From assembly GCF_019431455.1 (NCBI RefSeq), contig NZ_JAHYSR010000004.1, positions 96,342 through 160,341 on the forward strand: DNA of 64,000 bases, written 5' to 3'. Source of the stretch: Paracoccus bogoriensis (GTDB lineage: Bacteria > Pseudomonadota > Alphaproteobacteria > Rhodobacterales > Rhodobacteraceae). Position 1 is the stretch's first letter, and each line of letters opens with the position of its first letter. This document shows, piece by piece, positions 1 to 8,624 of the stretch. The position numbers and the translations under genes are program-made. The notes beneath the pieces are model-generated. The model searched no databases. It saw nothing but the letters and a program-made list of their open reading frames with translations, and was not told the DNA's origin.

Positions 1-9
1 CAAAAGCCG

Positions 10-39
10 TTGACAGGTTGCGATCATCCGTCGCAGATG
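10..39 (+). promoter_or_regulatory. Candidate sigma-70 promoter of the riboswitch-btuB transcript
   Basis: A perfect TTGACA lies at 10-15. The best -10 at 17-18 nt spacing is CAGATG (34-39), a poor match. Transcription would then start near 45, just ahead of the riboswitch core. The -35 is seen directly; the promoter role is inferred. Confidence 0.4.
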
Positions 40-47
40 GGCGCTGC

Positions 48-225
48 TACGGTTCCGGCGAAGGTCGGATGAAAAGGGAATGTCGGTGCGCCCCGTCAGG
101 GGCAATTCCGCGGCTGCCCCCGCAACTGTAAGCGGCGAGCGACGGTCCATCGCGCCACTGGAGCGATCCGGGAAGGCGGACCCAGGCCAAGACCCGCAAG
201 CCAGGAGACCTGCCGCAGCGATCAC
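48..225 (+). ncRNA. Cobalamin (B12) riboswitch
   Basis: Hallmarks of the cobalamin aptamer appear in order: a GGTTCCGGCGAAGG-type start (50-64), GAAAAGGGAA and GTCGGTGCG (70-90), the B12-box core GCTGCCCCCGCAACTGTAAG (113-132), and the closing CCAGGAGACCTGCC (201-214). It sits directly upstream of btuB and the btuFCD transport genes, which are typical targets. Binding of adenosylcobalamin is expected to shut down expression. The identity rests on a conserved core and is secure; the exact ends are approximate. Confidence 0.93.
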
Positions 226-291
226 CCATTTCCGGCGCGGGGTGTGCCAGGAAAGCGGTCGATCCGCAGAGGTGACAGTCACCGTTCCGCG

Positions 292-316
292 GCCCCGCCG
301 CGGGGCATTTCTGTTT
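292..316 (+). terminator. Terminator-like hairpin, probable riboswitch expression platform
   Basis: GCCCCG (292-297), a 3-nt loop and CGGGGC (301-306) form a perfect 6-bp GC stem followed by ATTTCTGTTT. It lies between the B12 aptamer and the btuB start at 356, where a B12-dependent terminator would be expected. Conditional termination is inferred. The alternative, ribosome-site sequestration, cannot be excluded. Confidence 0.5.
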
Positions 317-355
317 GCCGCAGGCCCTGGCCTGCCACGCGAAAGGTCTGACCGG

Positions 356-2209
356 ATGCGTTCCATATTCTCTCTGCTGGCGCTTGGCGCCGTCTTTCCC
401 GCCGTGCCCGTCCTGGCCGAGCCGCAGCCCTTTCTTCTGGACGAGATCGTCCTGTCGGGCAGCCTGACCCCGGTTCCCGCCGACGGCTATGCCCGCGCCT
501 ACAGCGTCGTCACCCGCGCCGAGATCGAGGCACGTGGTCTTGCCAGCGTCGAGGATGCCCTGCGCGCGCTGCCCGGTCTGTCGGTCAGCACCAGCGGCAG
601 CAGCCTGACGCAGATCCGCATCCGGGGCGGCGAGGCCAATCACACGCTGGTCCTGATCGACGGGATCGAGGCCTCGGGCGGTGCGGATTCGCATGTCTTT
701 TCGGGGTTTGGCACGGAAGACATCGAACGGATCGAAGTTCTGCGCGGACCGCAATCGGTGATCTATGGCTCGAACGCCTCGACCGGGGTCGTCAACATCA
801 TCACGCGCCGGGCCGAGCCGGGGCGCGGCCATGGCGGAGGCATCGAGGTCGGCAATGGTGCGGCCGGTTCGGCCTGGGTCACGCAGCGCGGCGATCGCGG
901 TGGCCTGGCGCTGAGCCTTGCGGCGCGCAACGACCGGGGCTTCGACTATTCGGGCGATGGCGGCGGCAAGGATGGGCTGGACACGCGCACGGCCACCCTG
1001 ACGGGCGATGTTGCTGCGACCGAGACGCTGCGCGTCGGCGCCATCCTGCGCCGCGAGCGGCTGCGCTATGATTACGACGCCGAGAACCCTGACTGGGCTG
1101 CGACCGATGCCGACAGCTATATTGTCGATGCGCCGCTTTTCGGACGCCGCGACGGTCTGCGCGGCGCGCTCTGGGCCGAGCACGAGGCTTTCGACGGCCG
1201 CCTGACGCAGCGCCTGCAATGGCAGCAGAGCCGTGACCGGGCCAGCGAGAATGACGGCCCGCAGCGGCGCGGCGAGACGCAGAGGCTGAGATACCGCGCC
1301 TCGGTCGGGTTGGATGGGCGCGTCTCGGATGCGCGGCACCTGCTGAACCTGCTGGCCGAGCGTCAGCGCGACACGACCAGCATGGCGCCCGACCAGCGGC
1401 GTCAGGCGAACGCGGTGGCGCTGGAATACCGCGCGCGGCTGGATGGGCTGGATGTCCAGGCCGGCCTGCGCCACGACGACAACCGCGCCTTTGGCGACTT
1501 CACCAGTTGGAACATCGCGGCCTCGTGGCAGGTGCCGGACATGCCGCTGCGGCTGCGGGGCTCGGCGGGGACGGGCCTGGTGAACCCGTCCTTTACCGAA
1601 TTGTTCGGCGGTTTCGGCACGATCGGCAATCCCGATCTGCGCCCCGAGCAGAACAGAAGCGTCGATCTGGGCGTCGATTGGCAATGGGCGCAGGGACAGG
1701 TCGGGCTGACCTGGTTCCGCGAAAGCTTGAAGGACGAGATCGAGTTCTTCGCGACGCCATCGGGCGATTTCTCCTATCGCAATCAGTCGGGCCGCAGCCC
1801 GCGCCAGGGGGTCGAGCTTGCCGCGCGGATGGATGCCACCGAGGTGCTGAGCCTTGGCGCCAGCTACACCTATCTGGACGCGAAGAACCCCGATGGCAGC
1901 GTCGAGATCCGCCGCCCCCGCCACGAGGCCGGGCTGAACGCCACCCTGGCGCTGCTGGAGGGGCGCGCGCAGGTTTCGGGCGATCTGCGCCGGGTCTCGG
2001 GTTTGTGGGACACGCAGTTCTGGGGCGGTTTCGAGACGCGCGAGCTGCCTGCCTATACCGTCGTCAACCTGGCGGCGGCCTACGACCTGACCCCGAATGT
2101 GCGGGCGACGGCGCGGGTGGTGAACCTGTTCGACCGCTCTTATTCCGAAGTCTGGGGCTATGCGAGCCAGGGCCGCACTGCCTATCTCGGCCTGCAGGCC
2201 CGCTGGTGA
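356..2209 (+). CDS. btuB: TonB-dependent vitamin B12 outer-membrane receptor
   Basis: Outer-membrane gated barrel that takes up cobalamin using TonB energy. The 617-aa product starts with a signal peptide (MRSIFSLLALGAVFPAVPVLA), followed by a TonB-box-like DEIVLSGS and a plug domain containing IRIRGGEANHTLVLIDGIE and VLRGPQSVIYGSNASTGVVNI. The rest is a beta-barrel ending in an aromatic residue (GLQARW). The open frame extends upstream through the riboswitch, but the ATG at 356 is chosen because the signal peptide starts there and a GAAAGG motif precedes it. Its stop overlaps the GTG of the next gene, so it is translationally coupled to btuFCD. The B12 riboswitch upstream fixes the substrate class. 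Confidence 0.92.
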   Translation: MRSIFSLLALGAVFPAVPVLAEPQPFLLDEIVLSGSLTPVPADGYARAYSVVTRAEIEARGLASVEDALRALPGLSVSTSGSSLTQIRIRGGEANHTLVLIDGIEASGGADSHVFSGFGTEDIERIEVLRGPQSVIYGSNASTGVVNIITRRAEPGRGHGGGIEVGNGAAGSAWVTQRGDRGGLALSLAARNDRGFDYSGDGGGKDGLDTRTATLTGDVAATETLRVGAILRRERLRYDYDAENPDWAATDADSYIVDAPLFGRRDGLRGALWAEHEAFDGRLTQRLQWQQSRDRASENDGPQRRGETQRLRYRASVGLDGRVSDARHLLNLLAERQRDTTSMAPDQRRQANAVALEYRARLDGLDVQAGLRHDDNRAFGDFTSWNIAASWQVPDMPLRLRGSAGTGLVNPSFTELFGGFGTIGNPDLRPEQNRSVDLGVDWQWAQGQVGLTWFRESLKDEIEFFATPSGDFSYRNQSGRSPRQGVELAARMDATEVLSLGASYTYLDAKNPDGSVEIRRPRHEAGLNATLALLEGRAQVSGDLRRVSGLWDTQFWGGFETRELPAYTVVNLAAAYDLTPNVRATARVVNLFDRSYSEVWGYASQGRTAYLGLQARW

Positions 2210-3033
2210 GGGGCTTGCCCGCCCTGGTGCTGGTCCTTCTGGCGATGACGGGACCGGCTGTGGCCGATCCCGTGGCGCAGGCCGCGCCCTTGCGGGTTCT
2301 GTCGATGAACCTGTGCACCGATCAGCTGGCAATGCTGGTCGCGGCGCCGGGGCAGCTTGTGTCGGTCAGCCACATGGCGCGCGATCCGCTGGTCTCGGCC
2401 ATGGCGGCCGAGGCCGCGTCGCTGCCCGTCAACAACGGTCAGGCCGAGGACATCCTGCGCCACCGCCCCGACCTTGTCCTGGCCAGCGCCTACAGCGCCC
2501 CGGTGACGCTGGACATGCTGCGCCGGCTGGGCATTCCGGTTGCGGTCTTTCCGCCGGAAAACGACATGGAGGGCGTCCGCGCCAACCTGCGCCTGATGGG
2601 CGCGGTTCTGGACCGCAAGGCCGAGGCCCAGGCCATCATCGACCGGTTCGACACCGATCTGGCGGCACTGGCCGCCTTGCCGGCTTCGGGTCGGCGGGCG
2701 GCGCTTTATGGGGCCAACGGCTACACATCGGGGCGGGGCAGTCTGGCCGATGCGATCCTGTCGGCGGCGGGTCTGACGAATGTCGCAGCGGAACTGGGGA
2801 TGTCGCAGGGGGGTGTGCTGCCGCTGGAGCGGCTGGTCATGGCACGGCCCGACCTGGTCTTGACCAGCCAGCCCTATCCGGGCGGCTCGCGCGCCGAGGA
2901 GATCCTGCGTCACCCCGCCCTGCGCGCCCTGACCGCCGAGCCGGGCGCCGGGGCCGTGTCAGACAGCGATTGGGTTTGCGGAACGCCCCATGTCCTGCGC
3001 GCGGCCGCGCGACTGGCGGGGGTCGCGCCATGA
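2206..3033 (+). CDS. btuF: Periplasmic cobalamin-binding protein of the ABC importer
   Basis: Solute-binding component that delivers B12 from the receptor to the inner-membrane permease. The GTG start at 2206 overlaps the btuB stop (GTGA) and yields a signal peptide (GLPALVLVLLAMTGPAVADP) on a 275-aa protein. The mature part follows the class III helical-backbone binding fold: RVLSMNLCTDQLAMLVAAPG at the front, a central EDILRHRPDLVLAS segment and a later RPDLVLTSQPYPGG. The frame stays open far upstream inside btuB in another frame; that part is not used. It overlaps btuC by 4 nt. The family is clear; the B12 substrate is inferred from the riboswitch and btuB. Confidence 0.88.
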   Translation: MRGLPALVLVLLAMTGPAVADPVAQAAPLRVLSMNLCTDQLAMLVAAPGQLVSVSHMARDPLVSAMAAEAASLPVNNGQAEDILRHRPDLVLASAYSAPVTLDMLRRLGIPVAVFPPENDMEGVRANLRLMGAVLDRKAEAQAIIDRFDTDLAALAALPASGRRAALYGANGYTSGRGSLADAILSAAGLTNVAAELGMSQGGVLPLERLVMARPDLVLTSQPYPGGSRAEEILRHPALRALTAEPGAGAVSDSDWVCGTPHVLRAAARLAGVAP

Positions 3034-4010
3034 GGCTGATGGCGGGGCTGTGGCTTCTGGTGCTGCCGCTCTGTGCGGCCTCGTTGCTGGTCGGCGCGGT
3101 CTGGCTGCCGCCGGGCGCTGCGCTGACGGCACTGTTCGGGCGGGGCGATCCGCTGCTGGTGCTGGTCATGCAGGAACTGCGCCTGCCGCGTGCGATCCTG
3201 GGCGCGGCGGTGGGGGCGGCGCTTGGGCTGGCGGGGGCGGCGATGCAGGGGTACCTGCGCAACCCCCTGGCCGAGCCGGGGCTGATCGGCACCTCGGCCA
3301 TGGCCTCGCTTGGGGCGGTTCTGGCGATCCAGACCGGCCTTGCCGCTGCGCTGCCGCTGGCGCTGCCCGGCGCGGCGCTGGCGGGGGCGGGGCTGTCGGT
3401 CGTGCTGGTTCTGGCGATGGCCGGGCCTCGGGGCGGGGCGCTGGCGCTGATCCTTGCGGGGATCGCGGTCTCGGCGCTGGCCGGGGCGCTGACCTCGCTG
3501 GTGCTGAACCTGTCGCCCAACCCTTTTGCGGCGAACGAGATCGTCTTCTGGATGATGGGCTCGCTGGCCGACCGCTCGATGCTGCATGTGCAGATCGCGC
3601 TGCCGGTGATGGCGGCGGGGGTGCTGATCCTGTGGCCCTTGGGCCGCGGCCTGCGCGCTCTGTCCCTGGGCGAGGACGTGGCGGCCAGCATGGGCATCAG
3701 CCTGCCGCGCCTGCGGCTGAGGCTGGCGCTCGGCACGGCGGCGCTGGTCGGCGGGGCCACGGCCGTGGCGGGGGCGATCGGCTTCGTCGGACTGGTCGTG
3801 CCGCATCTCTTGCGCCGCGCGGTGGGTGGCGATCCGGGGCGGCTGATGGCGGCCTCGGCGCTTGGCGGGGCGGCGATGGTATTGGCCGCCGACATCGCGG
3901 TGCGCCTGATCCTGCCGGAACGCGACCTGAAACTGGGCGTTCTGACCGCACTGATCGGGGCGCCCTTCTTTCTGCACCTGATCCTGCGGTTGAGAAGGCA
4001 GATGCCATGA
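3030..4010 (+). CDS. btuC: FecCD-type ABC permease for cobalamin
   Basis: Inner-membrane permease of the B12 importer. The 326-aa product is very hydrophobic with about nine to ten membrane spans. Family landmarks include RLPRAILGAAVGAALGLAGA, MQGYLRNPLAEPGLIGTSAM near residue 75, and the late segment GAIGFVGLVVPHLLRRAVGG with the coupling Gly-Pro/His region. The ATG at 3030 overlaps the btuF stop (ATGA), and the gene overlaps btuD in the same way. It forms a homodimer with two BtuD subunits in known systems. Confidence 0.92.
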   Translation: MRLMAGLWLLVLPLCAASLLVGAVWLPPGAALTALFGRGDPLLVLVMQELRLPRAILGAAVGAALGLAGAAMQGYLRNPLAEPGLIGTSAMASLGAVLAIQTGLAAALPLALPGAALAGAGLSVVLVLAMAGPRGGALALILAGIAVSALAGALTSLVLNLSPNPFAANEIVFWMMGSLADRSMLHVQIALPVMAAGVLILWPLGRGLRALSLGEDVAASMGISLPRLRLRLALGTAALVGGATAVAGAIGFVGLVVPHLLRRAVGGDPGRLMAASALGGAAMVLAADIAVRLILPERDLKLGVLTALIGAPFFLHLILRLRRQMP

Positions 4011-4759
4011 GCCTGATGACGCTGTCCGGTCTGTCGGTTCATCGCGGCGCCTCTGCGGTTCTGGACGGGATCGACCTGACGGTCGGCCCGGGCGAGTTCG
4101 TGGGCCTTCTGGGCCCGAACGGGGCGGGCAAGACGACGCTGCTGCGCGCGGCGATGGGGCTTTTGCCCGCGCGGGGCACGGCTTCGCTGGCCGGGCTTGC
4201 GCCGATGGCCCGGGCGCGGCGCGCTGCCTATCTGCCGCAGGGGCGCGAGATCGCCTGGCCCATGCCAGTGGGTGCGGTTGTGGCGCTTGGCCGGATTGCG
4301 CATGGCGAGGGCGCGGCGCCCCGGGATCGGGCCGCGACCGAGGCTGCGATGGCCGCGCTTGGCCTGACCGCCATACGCAACCGGGACGCGACCTCCCTGT
4401 CGGGGGGAGAGCAGGCGCGTGTCCTGATCGCCCGTGCCCTGGCGCAGGAGACGCCGCTGCTGATCGCGGACGAGCCGATCGCGGGGCTTGATCCGGCTGC
4501 GGCGATCCGGGTGATGGCGCTGTTTTCGGACCTTGCCCGGCAGGGGCGCGGCGTGGTCGCGGCCCTGCATGACCTGGGCCTTGCCGCGCGGCATTGCACG
4601 CGGCTGGTGGTGCTGAATCGGGGCCGGATCGCCGCCGACGGCCCCCCCGAGACCGTCCTGACGCCCGAGCTTATGGCCTGCGTCTTCGGTATCCGCGCGC
4701 GCGTGACCGATGCGCCAGAGGGGCCGTTCCTTCAGGTGCTGGGCTGTCTGGACGGCTAG
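4007..4759 (+). CDS. btuD: ABC transporter ATPase for cobalamin import
   Basis: Cytoplasmic ATPase powering the B12 importer. The 250-aa protein has a Walker A (GPNGAGKTTLL), Q-loop region (YLPQGREI), ABC signature (LSGGEQAR), Walker B (LLIADEP) and H-loop (ALHDLGLA). It is the last gene of the btuBFCD operon and starts at an ATGA overlap with btuC. Its TAG stop overlaps the stop of the convergent cytochrome gene within the palindrome CTAG at 4756-4759. Confidence 0.92.
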   Translation: MSLMTLSGLSVHRGASAVLDGIDLTVGPGEFVGLLGPNGAGKTTLLRAAMGLLPARGTASLAGLAPMARARRAAYLPQGREIAWPMPVGAVVALGRIAHGEGAAPRDRAATEAAMAALGLTAIRNRDATSLSGGEQARVLIARALAQETPLLIADEPIAGLDPAAAIRVMALFSDLARQGRGVVAALHDLGLAARHCTRLVVLNRGRIAADGPPETVLTPELMACVFGIRARVTDAPEGPFLQVLGCLDG

Positions 4760-5307
4760 CGCCGCCAAGGCATCATGCGCTGCCAGACCCCGTCGCGCAG
4801 GATCAGGCCGTGATAGGCCGCCGCCCCCAGATGCAGCGCCAGCAGCGCCATCAGCATCATCCCCGAGGCCCAGTGCACAAGGCTGGCCCATTCCGCCAGC
4901 GCGTCCGAGCGCGGCACGATCCGGCCCGCGCCGGACAGGCCCAGGATCTCGATGGGAAAGCCCCCCGCGCGGACCCGGACCACGCCCGAAAGCGGCAGCA
5001 CGATCATCAGCGCGTAAAGCAGACCGTGCGAGAGGCCCGCCGCCCGGACCTGCCAGCGCGGCATCGAGGCGGGCAGGGGCGGGGCCTTCTGCCGCAGCCT
5101 GATCCAGATCCGCAGCGCAATCAACGGGATCAGAACCGTGCCCAGGTTCTTGTGCAGAAGAAACAGCGCATTGCGCGTGTCGCGCGAGAGGCCCTCCTGG
5201 ATCATCAGGATGCCCGCCGGGATCATGATCAGGATGGGCAGCGCCACCGACCAATGCAGCCAGATGGCCGGGCGGCTGTAACGATGCGATGGGCCGGGAT
5301 GCGACAT
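4756..5307 (-). CDS. Cytochrome b561 family di-heme membrane protein
   Basis: Predicted inner-membrane electron carrier of the bacterial b561 type (183 aa). The sequence starts RYSRPAIWLHWSVALPILIM, with a likely heme-ligand His in IWLHW. Further His residues occur in membrane helices (LLHKNLGTVLIPL, GLSHGLLYALMIVLPLSGV, LVHWASGMMLMALLALHLGA), giving the four-helix pattern of the family. The start at 5307 is preceded on the minus strand by GGCAGGAGGTCATC, a strong ribosome site. Partners are unknown; related proteins act in superoxide oxidation or ubiquinone-linked electron transfer. It is convergent with btuD and shares the CTAG stop overlap. Confidence 0.85.
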   Translation of the reverse strand: MSHPGPSHRYSRPAIWLHWSVALPILIMIPAGILMIQEGLSRDTRNALFLLHKNLGTVLIPLIALRIWIRLRQKAPPLPASMPRWQVRAAGLSHGLLYALMIVLPLSGVVRVRAGGFPIEILGLSGAGRIVPRSDALAEWASLVHWASGMMLMALLALHLGAAAYHGLILRDGVWQRMMPWRR

Positions 5308-5397
5308 GATGACCTCCTGCCGATTCAGCATAGCGCAAAGGCGCGATGGGGCGAAGCGCGCACTTGACGCGGGCGGGCGGGCGGCGTTCGATGTGCC

Positions 5398-6135
5398 ATG
5401 CGCGATCTGCCCGTGACAGGAACAGCCCGATTTCCCGAAGCCCGCCCGACCCTTGCGGTCGCCGAACTGTTGCGTGCGGGGATGGTGGGGTTGGTCGTAA
5501 TGCTGGGCGCCTTGCCGGTCCTGTCGATGGATCCGGTCGGGCTGGCGGTGGCCGTCATCGCCTATGGCGCGGGATTCGCGCGCATCGCCCGGATCATGCG
5601 CCGCACCTATCCCCATCAGCGCGTCGGTGCGGGCAATCTGGTCACATTGTCCCGCGCGGCTCTTGTCGCGGCGCTGCTGGGCGCGGTGACGGGCGGTCAG
5701 GCGGCGGGCTGGGCGGTTGCCATCGTGGCGGCAATCGGGCTGGCGCTGGACGGAATCGACGGCTGGCTGGCGCGGCGGGCGGGTCTTGTCTCGGATTTCG
5801 GGGCGCGCTTCGATCTGGAGGTCGATGCCGCGTTGGCCTTTGTCCTGGCGCTGCATGTGCTTTCGGGCACGGCGGTCGGGGCCGAGGTGCTGGTGCTGGG
5901 CTCGCTGCGTTACCTCTTTGTCGCGGCCGGGCGGGTCGCGCCCTGGCTGCGGGGCGATCTGCCCTTCAGCCAGCGCAGGCGGGTGATCTGCGTGGTGCAG
6001 ATCGCGGCGCTGATCTTTCTGGTGACGCCTCTGGCGGGCGACGATCTGGCGATCTGGACCGCGCGTCTGGCCAGCGCCGCGCTGGTCTGGTCCTTCGCGG
6101 TCGATGTGGCTTACCTGTGGCGGGTGCGGGCATGA
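5398..6135 (+). CDS. CDP-alcohol phosphatidyltransferase family membrane enzyme
   Basis: Predicted enzyme moving a phosphatidyl group from a CDP-lipid to an alcohol acceptor. The 245-aa protein has several membrane spans and the full family motif at about residues 118-147: DGIDGWLARR, then GARFDLEVDAAL, which matches DGx2AR-x8-Gx3Dx3D. The acceptor cannot be read from sequence. It starts a run of four genes that overlap or nearly touch (5398-9671): this enzyme, a sulfatase-fold transferase, a flippase-like protein and a glycosyltransferase. That context suggests a modified phospholipid or glycolipid. It is not obviously PgsA or PssA, as the whole protein is longer and the neighbours are unlike theirs. 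Confidence 0.8.
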   Translation: MRDLPVTGTARFPEARPTLAVAELLRAGMVGLVVMLGALPVLSMDPVGLAVAVIAYGAGFARIARIMRRTYPHQRVGAGNLVTLSRAALVAALLGAVTGGQAAGWAVAIVAAIGLALDGIDGWLARRAGLVSDFGARFDLEVDAALAFVLALHVLSGTAVGAEVLVLGSLRYLFVAAGRVAPWLRGDLPFSQRRRVICVVQIAALIFLVTPLAGDDLAIWTARLASAALVWSFAVDVAYLWRVRA

Positions 6136-7688
6136 GCGCGGGGCGGATCCTGCCGCCCTTGCTGGCGGCCGGCCTGCTGTGGCTGCCCTTCGCCATGCCG
6201 CTACGCCCCGGCCCGGGGCTGGGCCAGTGGTTCCCGCTGGCCCCGGAATGGCCCGCCTTGCTGCTGGCTCTGGCATTGGCGGGGCGCTGGCTGCGCCTGC
6301 CGGTCGTCGTGCTGCTACTGGCGCTGGCGGCGCATAAACTGGCCGATATCGCCATGCATTCGGCCCTGGCGCGGGGCTTCAACCTGCGCGCCGATCTGCC
6401 GCTGATCGAGGCGGGCTTGCGTCTGCTGGCCGGTTCGGTGGGGATGATGGCAAGCCTGGGGCTGGTCGTGCTGGCGGTGGCGTCGCTGGCCGGTCTTGCG
6501 GTGCTGCTATGGTGGGCGGCGGGCCTGTGGTCGCGCATCGGCGGTGGCTGGCGGCTGCGCGGTGTGCTTGCAGCGCTGTCGCTGGCCAGCCTGGTCCTGG
6601 TGCAGATGGGTGCGATCCGGGCGGAAAGCACGCTTTATGCCCAGAGCCGGGTTGCGCTGTTTGCCGATACGCAGCGCGCGCTGGCGGGTTTTGCGCAGGA
6701 GGCCGCGCATGATCCCTTTCTGAGCGCGACGGGTCTGCTGGAACGCATCGACCGCGACGTGCTGCTGATCTTCGTCGAAAGCTATGGCCGCACCAGTTTC
6801 GACACGCCTCTTTACGCCGAGACCCATCTGCCGCTGCTTGAACAGGCCGAGGCGCGGCTGGCCGAGGCTGGACTGTCCATGCGGTCGGGTTTCGTCGCCG
6901 CGCCGACCCGGGGCGGGCAAAGCTGGCTGTCGCACGGCACCTTGTCCAAAGGAATGTGGATCGCGGACCAGACCCGCTATCGCGCGGCCCTGGCCAGCGG
7001 GCGGCAAAGCCTGTTCCACCATGCCGCGCGGGCGGGTTTTCACACCGCTGCGGTGATGCCTGCGATCACGCTGCCCTGGCCCGAATCCAGTCGCATGGGC
7101 TTCCAGACCGTGCTGGAGGCCGCCGATCTGGGCTATCAGGGTCTGCCCTTCAACTGGGTGACGATGCCCGACCAGTTCACCTTGGCCGCGCTGGACCGGC
7201 TGCTGCGCGACGGCCGAGACCCGCGGCGGCTGTTTGCGCAGGTGGCGCTGATCTCGTCCCATGCGCCTTGGGTGCCGGTGCCGCGGCTGATCGACTGGAA
7301 CCTTGTGGGCGATGGCAGCGTTTTCAATGACATGGCGCAAGAGGGCGACCCGCCCTCGGTCGTCTGGCGCGACCGCGACCGCGTGCGCGACCAGTATCGG
7401 CAGGCCGTGGCCTATTCGCTGGAGGTCGTGATGGATTATGCCTTGCGCCATGCCGAGGATCCGCCGCTGATGCTGGTCATCGGCGATCATCAGGCCGCCC
7501 CGCGCATCGCGCTGGACGAACGCCCCGACGTGGCGCTGCATGTCATCGGACCCAAGGCGCTGGTGGCCGAGACTGCGGCCTGGGGCCTGACCCCCGGCCT
7601 GATCCCGCCGCCGGACAGCGAGGCCTTTCCGATGGACCGGCTGCGCGACATGATCCTTGACAGCTTCAGCGGCAGACCGCGCTCATGA
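6132..7688 (+). CDS. Membrane-anchored sulfatase / alkaline-phosphatase-fold transferase
   Basis: The 518-aa protein has an N-terminal membrane region (several spans, residues about 1-165) and a C-terminal periplasmic sulfatase-fold domain. This architecture is shared by LtaS-type phosphoglycerol and EptA-type phosphoethanolamine transferases. Metal-site candidates are Glu in LIFVESYGR (about residue 214) and Asp-His in LVIGDHQ (about 449). The nucleophile position, Thr in LtaS, appears to fall in TRGGQSWLSHGT (about 257-268), where Ser is the nearest match. ATG at 6132 overlaps the previous stop (ATGA) and the next gene starts 4 nt before its end. A head-group transferase acting on the lipid made by its neighbours is inferred; a true sulfatase or hydrolase is the alternative. 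Confidence 0.75.
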   Translation: MSAGRILPPLLAAGLLWLPFAMPLRPGPGLGQWFPLAPEWPALLLALALAGRWLRLPVVVLLLALAAHKLADIAMHSALARGFNLRADLPLIEAGLRLLAGSVGMMASLGLVVLAVASLAGLAVLLWWAAGLWSRIGGGWRLRGVLAALSLASLVLVQMGAIRAESTLYAQSRVALFADTQRALAGFAQEAAHDPFLSATGLLERIDRDVLLIFVESYGRTSFDTPLYAETHLPLLEQAEARLAEAGLSMRSGFVAAPTRGGQSWLSHGTLSKGMWIADQTRYRAALASGRQSLFHHAARAGFHTAAVMPAITLPWPESSRMGFQTVLEAADLGYQGLPFNWVTMPDQFTLAALDRLLRDGRDPRRLFAQVALISSHAPWVPVPRLIDWNLVGDGSVFNDMAQEGDPPSVVWRDRDRVRDQYRQAVAYSLEVVMDYALRHAEDPPLMLVIGDHQAAPRIALDERPDVALHVIGPKALVAETAAWGLTPGLIPPPDSEAFPMDRLRDMILDSFSGRPRS

Positions 7689-8620
7689 CTCTCGCGGCCT
7701 GCCTGCGGCTGCTGGCCAGCCTCGTGATCCTGGGGCTGGTCTGGTGGCAGATCGGCGCGCCCGAGGCCGCCGCGCGGCTGGCCGAGGCGCATCCGGGCTG
7801 GCTGCTGGCGGGGCTGGCGGCGCTTTGGGCGCAGACGCTTCTATCGGCCTGGCGCTGGCGGCTGGTGGGGTATGCGCTTGGCGTAATGATCGCGCCCGCC
7901 CGCGCGCTGTCGGAATATTTCCTGGCGCAACTGGTCAATCAGACCCTGCCGGGTGGCGTTCTGGGCGATCTCTCGCGCGCCTGGCGCAGCGCGCAGGGGG
8001 CGGGCTTTGCCCGGGCGGGCGGTGCGGTTCTGGCCGAGCGCGTGCTGGGGCAGGTGGCGTTGATGGCGCTTCTGGTCGCCGGGCTGGTCTGGGCGGCGCG
8101 GGCGCCGGGCCAGATCCGCGTTCCGGCCGAGGTGCTGATCCCGGCAGGTCTGGTCCTGGGCCTGCTGATCGCGGGCCTTGGCGTCGTGCTGCTGATGCCG
8201 CGCCTGGCCCAGGCTGGTCGGGCGCTGCTGCCTGCGGGCGTGATGCTGCCGCAACTGGCGCTGAGCCTTGGCGCGGCGGCGCTGAATCTGCTGGCTTTCG
8301 ATTTCGCCGCCCGCGCGACCGGCACGACCTTGCCGCCCGCCGCCATCGCGGTTCTGGTGCCTCTGATCCTGCTGACCATGCTGGTGCCGGTGACGGTCAG
8401 CGGCTGGGGCCTGCGCGAGGGGGCGGCGGCCGCCCTGTTTCCGCTGGCGGGCGCCAGCGATGCGGCGGGGCTGGCGGCCAGCACGGCCTTCGGGCTGATC
8501 TTCCTGATCTCGACCCTGATCGGGACAGGGGTTTGTCTGGCCCATGGTGCCATTGCGGGGCAGGCTTCGACCATGCGTCCCGCCCTGCGCCCGTCGCGCG
8601 CCCGCCCGGAACAGAGGTGA
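7685..8620 (+). CDS. Lysylphosphatidylglycerol-synthase-type membrane (flippase-like) protein
   Basis: A 311-aa polytopic membrane protein of the PF03706/UPF0104 type (the flippase-like membrane half of MprF, without the aminoacyl-transferase half). Seen features are about eight hydrophobic helices, the conserved YFLAQLVNQTLPGGVLGDLS stretch near residue 77 and VSGWGLREGAAAALFPLAG near the end. It overlaps the upstream sulfatase-fold gene by 4 nt and ends 4 nt before the glycosyltransferase start. Lipid flipping or glycolipid export is inferred from family and context. Confidence 0.75.
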   Translation: MTLAACLRLLASLVILGLVWWQIGAPEAAARLAEAHPGWLLAGLAALWAQTLLSAWRWRLVGYALGVMIAPARALSEYFLAQLVNQTLPGGVLGDLSRAWRSAQGAGFARAGGAVLAERVLGQVALMALLVAGLVWAARAPGQIRVPAEVLIPAGLVLGLLIAGLGVVLLMPRLAQAGRALLPAGVMLPQLALSLGAAALNLLAFDFAARATGTTLPPAAIAVLVPLILLTMLVPVTVSGWGLREGAAAALFPLAGASDAAGLAASTAFGLIFLISTLIGTGVCLAHGAIAGQASTMRPALRPSRARPEQR

Positions 8621-8624
8621 CCCG

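Noticed and set aside
47..2332. Long minus-strand frame of about 760 codons opposite btuB
   Set aside because: It is antisense to a full TonB receptor with signal peptide and barrel, lacks any family motif and is rich in Arg/Gln/Pro, as expected from the complement of high-GC coding DNA.
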